Origin: JAQBDA01 sp963709875
GTDB taxonomy: Bacteria; Chloroflexota; Anaerolineae; Anaerolineales; UBA4823
Assembly: GCA_963709875.1 (NCBI GenBank)
Contig: CAVPYB010000003.1
Span: forward strand, 496,001-560,000
Reading direction: 5' to 3'
DNA: 64,000 nucleotides
Part shown: piece after piece, positions 1 to 7,833 of the stretch
Numbering within the stretch: position 1 is the first letter of the stretch
How the letters are laid out: every line of letters begins with the position of its first letter
Notes under the pieces: model-generated
What the model saw: only the letters and a program-made list of their open reading frames with translations
Databases searched by the model: none
Told to the model about the DNA's origin: nothing
Made by a program: the position numbers and the translations under genes

Positions 1-1356
1 TGTCAGGCCTACACCAGTTTCGCTGAGGAGTTACCCCTGCCGCTACAGGAACGCGGCGCGGCCTTCTTTGAGGGCAATATCCGCCCGGTGAAAACGCACG
101 AACACCGCAACACCCTGATCTGGGAACCGGGCCCAGCCGTGATCGTCGCCAGTTCGGGAATGCTGGCTGGTGGCCCCTCGCTCTCTTATGCCCACGCCCT
201 GGCCACCAAACCACAGCACGCCATCCTGTTGACCGGTTACCAGGATGAAGAATCGCCTGGACGCCGCCTGCAAGCAGTGGCCCAACGCGGCGCCGGCACT
301 ATCCGGCTGGGTGACAAAAAAGTCGATTTGCAGTGCCGCCTTGGTACCTACAGCCTCTCTGCTCACGCCGACGAAGGCCAGCTCATCAGCCTGGTCGAAA
401 CCCTGGAACCAGAACACGTCGTACTGGTACACGGCGATACGGAAGCCCGCACCAGTCTGGAGAAAGCCATCCATGCTCGCGGGCGGATCGTCCACCTGCC
501 GCGCGCAGGGGAAAGCCTGAGTTTTCAGTTCGATAAGCGCAAAATCCTGCGGACGGCAGTCTCCGAGGCAGAATACCGCACCCGCTGGGTAAACCTGGCC
601 CGGGAGCGGAGCGCCAGCCTGAAGAAGTTTGCTGACGCCGTTGGAAAGTGGCTGCTGCTCAAGGGAAACCCGCCAACCCCGGCGCGTTGCCTGGCCCTCG
701 AAAGCGACCGCTTATGGGTGGAGGTGGCACCTGGACTGGAACAAAACGCCTGGCCCGAAGATATACTGGCCGTTTTTGGCCCCGAGCCCCCCAGCAACGC
801 TGATCTGGCACCCTACCTGCCCGCCCCATCCGCTCCCGAAGTGATGGAACCCAACCAGGCCCTGGCCTTTGCCAACCAGCACTTCCCGCCCGAAGCCGGC
901 CTGCGCAGGTGCGGCTACCACCTGGCCGAGGGCAGTCTGGTGTTGACTTTCAACTTCCCCGATGTAGCCCGCCAGCGTCATGCTGGCCTGATCGATGACC
1001 TGGCATCGGCCACGGGATGGAAGGTAGAGATCGCACCCGAGGCCAACCAGGCTGCATTGAACATCCTGGCACAAGAAGTTTTGCCGCCAGACTGGCGCAT
1101 CATCAAAGGGCCAGCCATCCACCGCACCGAGAAACGGGTGGCAATCACGGTTACACCGACCACTTCACTGGAGGATGCCCAGACATTCCCGGTCAGCGGC
1201 GATCAAAGCCCGACAGCTCGGTTTTTCGAGACCAGCGGTTACGAACTTGAGGTCACCCTGGCAGAAGTTTCCGTTCCAGCCAACGTAATCATCCCCGAAG
1301 TCCGCCGGGGATGCCGAAGAACCCTGGGAGATCAACGCAGCTTATGCGCTCATTAA
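1..1356 (+). CDS. Beta-CASP metallo-beta-lactamase ribonuclease, C-terminal part (5' end outside window)
   Basis: The reading frame is open from base 1, so the N-terminal metal-binding half lies outside the window. The visible part shows the SSGMLAGG segment (around 163-174), the SAHAD motif (around 358-372) and VHGDTEA (around 430-450). These match the beta-CASP and final MBL motifs of RNase J/CPSF-type RNA-processing enzymes, so a 5'-exo/endoribonuclease role is inferred from family. After the catalytic module comes a linker and, at about 840-1270, a domain that recurs downstream after 1320. The frame ends at 1356 in residues that do not resemble the domain, while homologous coding continues in the +2 frame. 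I read this as a one-base indel at the cccc (1292-1295) or gggg (1307-1310) run; both reconnect the frames. Confidence 0.8.
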   Translation, partial: CQAYTSFAEELPLPLQERGAAFFEGNIRPVKTHEHRNTLIWEPGPAVIVASSGMLAGGPSLSYAHALATKPQHAILLTGYQDEESPGRRLQAVAQRGAGTIRLGDKKVDLQCRLGTYSLSAHADEGQLISLVETLEPEHVVLVHGDTEARTSLEKAIHARGRIVHLPRAGESLSFQFDKRKILRTAVSEAEYRTRWVNLARERSASLKKFADAVGKWLLLKGNPPTPARCLALESDRLWVEVAPGLEQNAWPEDILAVFGPEPPSNADLAPYLPAPSAPEVMEPNQALAFANQHFPPEAGLRRCGYHLAEGSLVLTFNFPDVARQRHAGLIDDLASATGWKVEIAPEANQAALNILAQEVLPPDWRIIKGPAIHRTEKRVAITVTPTTSLEDAQTFPVSGDQSPTARFFETSGYELEVTLAEVSVPANVIIPEVRRGCRRTLGDQRSLCAH

Positions 1357-1981
1357 GAGCACCCTGGAAGGTAGCAGCCTCTATAAGACCAGTCTGAAAG
1401 GTGGGCAGATCATTCTTTCGTTCATCTCGCCCCAGGTGGGAGAACGCTACCACGAGCAGATCTCAACCCTTTCCAAACGAACCGGCTGGCCCCTGCAGAT
1501 CAATCCCAACGCCAATCAGGGAGGTATCCTGAAGATAGCCCAGCAGCTGCTGGATCAGGCTGGGTTGGCCGTCACAAAAGGGCCAGGAATCCATCTGGAT
1601 AAGGGGGAAGTCGCGGTGACTCTGGCAGAAGTCCCTGGAGAGGTGGAAGTCTCCGAGCTGCGCGCCACCTTCGAAGCCAAGACCGGGTTCCAACTGAAGG
1701 TCCACCAGCCTCAAACAGTCTCTCCCCACGGGGAGAAGACCGCCAACCAGGACATCGTCGAAATCCCCCTGGATCGCATCCGATTGCGCCCTTATCACCA
1801 AAGCTTGAACCTAGATCCTGCAAAATTGGACAAAGCCGTGGAACGCGCCCGTCTCATGGGGATCAAACCACCCATCGAGGTACGGCGAGGCAGAGATGGG
1901 TATCTCTTGGTCGATGGACTGTACCGCTTGCGGGCCGCCGAAAGATTGGGGTGGAACATCATCCCAGCGGTGGTGGTCTAG
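1289..1981 (+). pseudogene. Frameshifted continuation of the ribonuclease: repeated domain plus ParB-like C-terminus
   Basis: This frame opens after the TAA at 1286-1288 and runs to the TAG at 1981. It begins by resuming the domain of the preceding fragment. Residues around 1320-1680 (INAAYAL, LSFISPQVGERYHE, NPNANQGG, KGPGIHLDKGEVAVTLAEV) align with ALAFAN, LTFNFPDVARQRH, APEANQAA and KGPAIHRTEKRVAITV upstream, so the protein carried two copies of this domain. The last 75 residues (1750-1981; IPLDRIRLRP, DGLYRLRAAERLG) resemble the ParB/sulfiredoxin-like fold, usually a DNA-binding or nucleotide-handling module. An independent start at 1436 is possible but has no good ribosome site. A single frameshifted gene is more likely. 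Confidence 0.65.
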
Positions 1982-2035
1982 ATTATCAGGCCGGATTCTG
2001 CGCGCCAGGGAGAACCACATCGCCTGAGAATCAAA

Positions 2036-2326
2036 TGGGAGAAAACGTCAGATCCGTGAAATGGGCCGCTTGATGGGCTTTCCAGTTGTGCGCATCATTT
2101 AGTTGTGGATTGGCCCCTTACACCTTGGGAATTTGAAACCCCGACAGTGCGGTATCTGACACCTGAGTAAGTTTCAAGCCTCACAGATGAGAAAGGTAGT
2201 CAGCCTAGAAAAAGCAACCCCCCGTCCGAAAATTCCCTAAAAACCAGAAGTAGATTTCTTCCGCACAACTTGATTGAGAGTAAACTGTGTCCGCATCACC
2301 AGTCCTTGGTGCATACTGTTACGACC
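2036..2326 (+). pseudogene. Remnant of rluB 3' end and its downstream repeat
   Basis: The stretch from about 2036 to 2175 reproduces the last third of the rluB gene at 10263-10400: the GRKRQIREMGRL, PVVRII and LKPRQW codons can be followed, but a TAG interrupts the frame near 2099. The homology continues through the rluB stop region and a shared tail (2236-2270, 'agaagtagatttcttcc'-like), then into about 60 bases nearly identical to 11615-11676. The copy ends abruptly near 2326 with unrelated sequence. From 1982 to 2529 there is no convincing gene; the 64- and 70-codon frames here are short, overlap each other and show no family features. The remnant marks the left edge of the accessory segment. 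Confidence 0.75.
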
Positions 2327-2460
2327 TGTCATAATAAGTACTTGCATAGTAAAAGGTACTGGTCGCATCCCAACGATATCATTTCAATACACCTTCACAA
2401 CTTTTTTATCAACGGGGGAAAATCGATCCATCATATTCTCATTTGCAACCAATATTTTTC

Positions 2461-2525
2461 TTGACCTCACTCATCGAACGCGCTAAAATGTACGTACGAA
2501 CACAAATTACATGTACGTAAGGAGC
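2461..2525 (+). promoter_or_regulatory. Promoter, paired operator repeats and ribosome site of the toxin-antitoxin operon
   Basis: A -35 box TTGACC (2461-2466), 17-base spacer and -10 box TAAAAT (2484-2489) precede the antitoxin gene. The nine-base word ATGTACGTA occurs twice, at 2488-2496 and 2511-2519, 23 bases apart, overlapping the -10 edge and the likely start site. Its core TGTACGTA is nearly self-complementary. This arrangement fits autorepression by the antitoxin/toxin complex, as is known for type II systems. AAGGAG (2519-2524) lies five bases before ATG 2530 and supports that start over GTG 2527. Confidence 0.75.
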
Positions 2526-2529
2526 AGTG

Positions 2530-2766
2530 ATGAAAACGGTCACCCCAACCCAGCTAAGAACCAATATCTACAATTTACTAGACGAGATCCTGAAGACTGG
2601 CCTCCCCCTCGAAATTAAAAAAGGCGACAAAAAACTAAGAATCGTGCCGGTTGATGAAGTCGATAAACTCAAGAACTTGGTTGCCAGACCAGATGTCATC
2701 CAGGGCGATCCCGATGATCTGGTAGAAATCGATTGGATGGACGAGGTGAACCTTGATTTACCTTGA
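2530..2766 (+). CDS. Type II antitoxin, Phd/YefM-like
   Basis: A 78-residue protein beginning KTVTPTQLRTNIYNLLDEIL, followed by basic strands (LEIKKGDKKLRIVPVDE) and an acidic tail (GDPDDLVEIDWMDE). The N-terminal pattern resembles the Phd/YefM DNA-binding fold and the acidic C-terminus is typical of a toxin-neutralising segment. It overlaps the PIN toxin gene by 14 bases, the usual coupled antitoxin-first order. It probably neutralises the neighbouring VapC-like toxin and binds the ATGTACGTA repeats upstream. The exact antitoxin subfamily is not certain; Phd-like antitoxins are commonly paired with PIN toxins. Confidence 0.75.
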   Translation: MKTVTPTQLRTNIYNLLDEILKTGLPLEIKKGDKKLRIVPVDEVDKLKNLVARPDVIQGDPDDLVEIDWMDEVNLDLP

Positions 2767-3127
2767 TACCCACATTGTTGTCTGGCTATATGCCGGTTTG
2801 CTGGAGAAATTCAGCCAATCCATCCAAACCATTCTGAATGAAAATGAGATATTGATCTCCCCGATTGTGCGCCTGGAATTAGCGTACCTTTTTGAGATCG
2901 AACGCATTCAAGAGCCTGCACATGGGATCGCCGCGGATTTAGCGGACCGTATTGGCCTTCAAGTTTGCGAGAAGGATTTCAATGCGATTGTCAGCCAGGC
3001 CATCAAACTAACCTGGACACGCGATCCTTTCGATCGCCTGATTGTGGCGAACGCAGCCCTCAATGATAATATTCTCATTTCCAAAGATCAGAACATCCTG
3101 GACCACTATCCCCATACCAGATGGTAG
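2753..3127 (+). CDS. PIN-domain ribonuclease toxin, VapC-like
   Basis: A 124-residue PIN protein with the expected acidic residues: D in YLDTHIVVWLY (residue about 4), E in VRLELAYL (about 42), the two D of TRDPFDRLIVANA (about 92-96) and D in ISKDQNIL (about 112). PIN toxins cleave tRNA or rRNA using Mg2+ held by these residues. The start is TTG 2753, preceded by GAGG and overlapping the antitoxin gene, consistent with translational coupling. All catalytic positions appear intact, so this pair looks functional, in contrast to the broken genes downstream. Confidence 0.85.
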   Translation: MIYLDTHIVVWLYAGLLEKFSQSIQTILNENEILISPIVRLELAYLFEIERIQEPAHGIAADLADRIGLQVCEKDFNAIVSQAIKLTWTRDPFDRLIVANAALNDNILISKDQNILDHYPHTRW

Positions 3128-3170
3128 TAAACACCAATTACACATCGAGAAGAAAACAATAAGATCAGCA

Positions 3171-3204
3171 AGGATGCCACTCGTTTATCACTGGCATTCT
3201 TTTT
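3171..3204 (+). terminator. Rho-independent terminator after the toxin-antitoxin pair
   Basis: AGGATGCCA (3171-3179) can pair with TGGCATTCT (3192-3200) with one G-U pair, a 12-base loop and a following T run (3201-3204). It lies 44 bases after the vapC stop. Confidence 0.65.
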
Positions 3205-3216
3205 GCGAGGAAAGTC

Positions 3217-4653
3217 ATGAAACAAGATGGAACCATCACGCAAGCAGAAGCCATCCATCGAATTGTTACACAGATGGATGAACCGATGAATTTGGATGAC
3301 TTTATCCGCCGGGTGTTAGAAATCTGGCCTTCCAGTGGAAAAAATCCTCAAGCCAGCGTGAGACAAACCATCCGAGATGACCATTTGGGAAAAGATCTAC
3401 TTTTTTGGGATGAAAACACCTTGATCACCATGCAGTTGGCTATGGCCGGAATTCGCTTTCGCATCCCATTAACACGCCAGGAAATCAATCGAGGCTGGTT
3501 GTTCGTTTATCCGGCATTTGAATTTATGAAACGCCGCGAGATTACTGCTGCAGAATTTCACCTTGAAGATGTTGATGGTCATACCATCCCTGTCAATCCT
3601 ATATCGGTCAAAAACAAGGTAAAAACGATTTTTGGTGTGCAAGAATACGAACAGACGGCTTTTGATCTAGGATGGTGGTACGAAAAACATAAATTACGGC
3701 GTGGGGATAGTTTGCTGACCACCATTCTGAACTGGGAGATGGGCCACTTTTGCTTCCAACACGAGTCTTTCCGAATCCGGCAACAGCATGATGTCGAGAT
3801 CCAACAACAAAATCAGGAGTTTGCGGATCGTTTATTCCAGGCACTTGAAAATGCGCGCTACGAATATATATGGGGGCAAGTAGCCATTCCAACTGCTTAC
3901 CTCCGCCTCAAGGAGTCAAACGCCTACCCCCCTGACCACTGGTATGAAATCTTGGAAAAAGATCCTCGCATGCGTTGGACGGGCACCGATATCCGTTATG
4001 TAGATTGGTCATCCCCTCTTGAGAATATATTCAGCGATGTTTCTTCACCGCCTACCCCGTCTACTTCCCCAAAAAAACACCTGTCAAAAGAACAAAAAAA
4101 TCAGGTTTATCGCTTCAAAGCCTACCTTTGGCATCGTAAAGGTCTTTGGCGCCAGATCGAAATCCAGGGCGAACACACCCTGGCAGATTTTGACCGGATT
4201 CTGCGAGACGCGTTTGAACACGATACTTTCGATCACTTGAGCGGCTTCTGGAAGTTGGAACGGCGAGGACAGAGCCGCCGTTTTCGAGAGATTGACCTGG
4301 GGAATATTAATCCCTTTGAAGGGGGCGAGGCAGCAGACATCCTGATTGCCAGCCTCGAACTAGAACCCGGGAATGCCTTGAAATATGTATATGATTTTGG
4401 TGATTGGATCGAACATCGGGTTGAGTTGGAAGCCATCGTTGAGCCAGAAAAGGACGCAAAATATCCACGGATTGTGGGGCAAAACAAGCCGCGCTATCAT
4501 TACTGCCCAATTTGTAAGAAGGCTGGTAAGAAAGCAATTGCCACCTGGATTTGTATTACGTGTTCCAACCGTTTCCAAGAGGCTGTATATATCTGCGAAA
4601 ATTGCGCTGATCGCGATCACGAAGACCACTATATCGAGGAAATTCTGTATTAG
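3217..4653 (+). CDS. pRiA4b ORF-3-like protein with zinc-ribbon C-terminus
   Basis: A 478-residue protein. Residues about 1-240 hold an N-terminal region I do not recognise. Residues about 290-410 (YRFKAYLWHRKGLWRQIEI, DFDRILRDAF, YVYDFGDWIEHRVELE) match the plasmid pRiA4b ORF-3 family, often found beside mobile elements and of unknown biochemical function. The C-terminus holds CPICKKAGKK and WICITCSNRF...ICENCADRDHEDH, a set of Cys/His pairs that should bind one or two zinc ions. ATG 3217 follows GAGGAAAG. The ORF is complete and has no visible frameshift. It is the last rightward gene before the convergent helicase operon. A role with nucleic acid is plausible but not shown. Confidence 0.7.
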   Translation: MKQDGTITQAEAIHRIVTQMDEPMNLDDFIRRVLEIWPSSGKNPQASVRQTIRDDHLGKDLLFWDENTLITMQLAMAGIRFRIPLTRQEINRGWLFVYPAFEFMKRREITAAEFHLEDVDGHTIPVNPISVKNKVKTIFGVQEYEQTAFDLGWWYEKHKLRRGDSLLTTILNWEMGHFCFQHESFRIRQQHDVEIQQQNQEFADRLFQALENARYEYIWGQVAIPTAYLRLKESNAYPPDHWYEILEKDPRMRWTGTDIRYVDWSSPLENIFSDVSSPPTPSTSPKKHLSKEQKNQVYRFKAYLWHRKGLWRQIEIQGEHTLADFDRILRDAFEHDTFDHLSGFWKLERRGQSRRFREIDLGNINPFEGGEAADILIASLELEPGNALKYVYDFGDWIEHRVELEAIVEPEKDAKYPRIVGQNKPRYHYCPICKKAGKKAIATWICITCSNRFQEAVYICENCADRDHEDHYIEEILY

Positions 4654-4656
4654 GTA

Positions 4657-4741
4657 GTGTTGACATTTCAACCGTTTTCTAGAGAGGTGGACTGGATTCA
4701 AGTGCGCCCATTGCTAGAGAGAAAACCTCAAATGTCAACAC
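4657..4741. repeat. 85-base imperfect inverted repeat between convergent genes
   Basis: GTGTTGACATTT at 4657-4668 is repeated in reverse complement at 4730-4741. The similarity extends inward (TTTTCT/AGAAAA), giving arms of about 24 bases around a 36-base centre. CTAGAGAG occurs at 4680-4687 and again at 4714-4721. It may be a bidirectional terminator for the convergent genes on either side, or a very short MITE. No flanking duplication could be fixed. Confidence 0.5.
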
Positions 4742-4749
4742 GGCCTAGA

Positions 4750-5028
4750 TCAGCGATTGTGCAATTCACTCAACATGGGCATTAGCTTGTATTTGCGTTG
4801 ATGCTTATCCATGGTCTGGTCAAGACAAGCACTCCACATTTCTTTCTCCCCCGCAGATAGCAGAATCTCACGCCCGCGCCGCAGCCATTCCGCCGCAATA
4901 CGATAATTCTGGTCTTGCCCCGCATCCTTAATCGCCTCGGCATTTTGCTGGCATTGTCGGAAAGCCCATTTGGGGTAATCGGCTTTGACAGCTTCGATCA
5001 CTTTGTCGATATTAGAGAACCAAGTGGC
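4750..5028 (-). pseudogene. C-terminal remnant of a SWIM zinc-finger family protein
   Basis: The leftward frame encodes a helical tail (YPKWAFRQCQQNAEAIKDAG, YRIAAEWLRRGREILLSAG, HQRKYKLMPMLSELHNR). I recognise this as the conserved C-terminal end of SWIM zinc-finger proteins, which are normally several hundred residues long. The frame is closed by a stop at 5029-5031, and no Cys/His SWIM motif is found upstream before the next gene. Only the last ~90 residues therefore remain. It is the promoter-distal member of the decayed helicase operon. Deletion of the middle of this gene during island decay is the simplest reading. Confidence 0.6.
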
Positions 5029-5086
5029 CTAATCAATAACTGCGATGGCTTACTGGTACATTTTTTCAGACAGACAGATCCCTCTA

Positions 5087-5912
5087 TCAACGGTTACTTT
5101 CGTTTAGCTTTCTTGTGCGAGTTCTCTGATAGGCGCGGATTTCTTTTTCCAATGGATGTCGATAGGGGATTTTCAATTGCGTTGGCGAAATTACTACAGG
5201 TACTTTGCTATCTTTAGGAGAGATCGCACACAAGATGCCGCCTTCATCGCCCGAATAGAAAACGCTATAGATCTGGACATTCCAATGCGGGGTGATAAAT
5301 GACCCCTGCGAACGTAAATAATTCGCTGGACCACGTTGAATTTCCGCCGGGATGGGTAGTTGAGCTTCCAGCTTGGCAACCAGTGATTCCGCCTGGCCAG
5401 GATCATCGATCGCTAAATCCTGGGAAATTTCTTGAGCGCTTCGACCGGTTTTCTCGGTTTGAGATGCTTCATCCCTGGATGTTGGCACATCGTCTTCGGG
5501 ATACCACCTGGCTGGCGAATGGGAGATCTGCAAATACTCCTTGAAGTCATGCAGATATTCTGATAGTTCCCCCATTGGGATCGGTTCTTTTTTCTGTTTG
5601 CGCCAGGTCGCTTTGTCAACCGTTCCCAAAATAAAAGTAATCGTTGCCAATAATTTCGGGCACACGCTCTTGAAAAGAAACAGTTAGCCAATGTTCGAGT
5701 TCGTCCTGGTGCGCCATCATCAGATCGCAATCCAGACAATAGCGACAACGCTTATTGAATATCAGCGGATGAATGGGTTGAACATGGATCGCCAACGGCA
5801 CCATCCGCAGCAGCGTCCGTTGACCGCATTCAGGACAGATCGAGAAGCGCACATCTTCATAGGGATTCAGGGCGAAACGGTATAAAGGGGGGAGTTTTCC
5901 GAGTTGTTTCAT
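5087..5912 (-). pseudogene. Zinc-ribbon protein of unknown function, frameshifted
   Basis: The start (ATG 5912) overlaps the helicase stop in an ATGA, so the two were translationally coupled. The N-terminal part (MKQLGKLPPLYRFALNPY...ICPECGQRT...KRCRYCLDCDLMMAHQDELE) has two Cys pairs of a zinc ribbon. The downstream part in the next frame (LGTVDKATWRKQ, LSEYLHDFKEYLQ) continues the same protein. Removing one T from the run of four Ts on the coding strand (about 5635-5641) joins GNDY to FILGTVDKATW cleanly. After that come a Ser/Asp-rich linker and a ~100-residue C-terminal domain of unknown type. I know no function. Its position beside two helicases suggests a partner role in nucleic-acid handling. 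Confidence 0.65.
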
Positions 5913-7832
5913 CGTAAAACTGATTCTAACACTGCCGGTATCTGTCCTACAAACGTAATCACCAAACGCTGTCCGGCACGGGTAGCGGCCATATAGATTT
6001 TGCGAGTATTGCTCAACACCTGTTCATCCCGGTCATCCTTTGATAAACGCAGGCTGTGATCCTGCTCGAAAAGCTGCTGCAAGCCCATCAAGAACACCAC
6101 CGGCGCTTCCAGACCGGTCCCGGCGTTGATGGTGGTGACGCGCACATAATTGCCGGGGTGCGAATCTTTGGGATCCAGGGCCGCGCCGCGCCCCAGTTTC
6201 TTGTCGATGGCAGCGATCACTTGTTCACAGCCTCGGGCGTTGGCAAGTAATATCAAAATCTCCTCGCGCGGCATCCCTTCATCAACCAGCGCGGCGATCT
6301 CATTGGCCACCCGGCTGACCTCATCCTGCGGGCTGGTCAACGAGACCAACTGCGGCGGCGAGCCGGGCGGCATCCGCTGCAAATCCGGGGCCAGGATATC
6401 AGCCGCTTCGACATCTTCGGGCAGACGGACCTGGTAAAAGCGGGTGGCAAAATCCAGGATGGCGCACGTGGTGCGGTAACTTTGCTTCAAGCGATGCGAG
6501 CGCCCGCGCACCTCCAGGCCTAATGATTTCCAGGAAACACCCTGACGCAGGAATCCCTGGGTGGGCTCAGCCACCAATAAGACATCATAAGGCTGTGGCT
6601 GCACGCTCCCTTCCCGGATGAAGTCCCACATGCGCAGGGGCACATCGGCCCAATCGAGACCCGGGTTCAGACGCTGCTGGGATTGCTGCATGGCCGCAAA
6701 CACCTGCCAGAGCTGGTCCTGATTGAGCGCAAAACCCCGCCCGCGCCGGTCAGCAGACAGGTATTAATCGGCACTGGTGATGGCATGATCTTTGGCCCAA
6801 TCGATCTCGCTGCGCAGCATCCCGGTGGTCAACCGAAGGTTACGCAGCCGATGATTTCTGATGTCGCGCAGCAAGGCCTCCCGCCGGGTTTCTCCAATCG
6901 GCGAAACCCAACCCTCAGTCTCCGGCCAATGCGCGCGGCACCAGCCGTTGAAGGTCTGCCAGTCAATCTTGTCTGCTTCCCGCCCCGTCAGGCGAAAATA
7001 ACGCGCCTCCAAATCCCGGATCAACGGGCGGTTATGGGTCAGCACCAGAAATCGCTTACCTGGAAAGAGCTCATTCAATAAGCATAAACGGTAAAGCAAG
7101 ATCAGACTTTTGCCGCTGCCAGTAACCCCATTCACCAGATTCAGACGAAAATCCTGGGCCAGCGATTTACCGCTCCCTTCCAACGCCAGATCGGTCTTCA
7201 AGGCCGCTTCCTGCTCGTAATCCAGCAGAAAACCGGTCAACTCGGCGGCTAGTTTGCGCGCAGGCGCTTTGCGGACGGTCAGTTCAGGCGGCACAATCAC
7301 TTCCGGGGTGAAGGCCCGCCGCAGGCTTTCCCACTGCGTTTCAGATAGTGGAGAACGGGAGTCGAATTGCGCGTCCCGGAGCATGTTTTCCACTTTGAGA
7401 TTATCCTGACCCCACCACAGGATGGCCGAATTGGTAGTTTTGAGGTCCCCGTTTAAGTCTTTTCGCCTCGATATTGGGGAAGAGCACCACCGCCCGGATT
7501 TGAGAGGGGCTGGTCGCTCTAAAGTAGAGTTTCACCCCAGAGAGAAATTCGTGCAATACAGCTTCCTCGGCTGCCCCCAGTGGTGGCTGTTTCGTTTCCA
7601 TCAGCAGCAATTGCGCCGCGGGCCGGGCTGCCTGCGAGTTAGCCAAACTTACTTTGATCAGGATAGCCTGATTTTGGGCCGTACGCACCAGAAAATCGGG
7701 GGCCTCCATTTCCCATTTGGCCAAATGATGCCAGACATAAAAATCATCAGGCAGCGATTTCAAGGCCCGAAAGGTTTTGAGCACTTCCAGCGACAGCGCG
7801 CCGGCCGGGTTGGCCAGAAAAATCGTGGCCAT
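5909..7832 (-). pseudogene. NERD-like/UvrD-like SF1 helicase, broken by a frameshift and a nonsense codon
   Basis: The start is ATG 7832 (MATIFLANPAG), one base after the upstream helicase stop and preceded by AGGGAAGG. The first ~150 residues (PDDFYVWHHL, PDFLVRTAQNQAILIKVS, AVVLFPNIEAK) resemble a NERD nuclease-related domain. The next part has a Walker A motif NGVTGSGKSLILLYRL and FLVLTHNRPLIRDL. The last 264 residues hold the C-terminal helicase motifs (RLKQSYRTT, VRVTTINAGTGLEAPVVFLM, YMAATRAGQRLVITF). Two lesions break it: an extra A in the coding-strand AAAA at about 7460-7463 (deleting it links IEAK to DLNGDLKTTNSAILWWGQD), and an in-frame TAA at 6764-6766 just before YLSADRRGRG. It should be inactive if the sequence is right. 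Confidence 0.75.
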
Positions 7833-7833
7833 C

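Noticed and set aside
2270..2486. Two overlapping small frames after the rluB remnant
   Set aside because: They overlap each other, have no ribosome site or family features, and lie in repeat-derived DNA.
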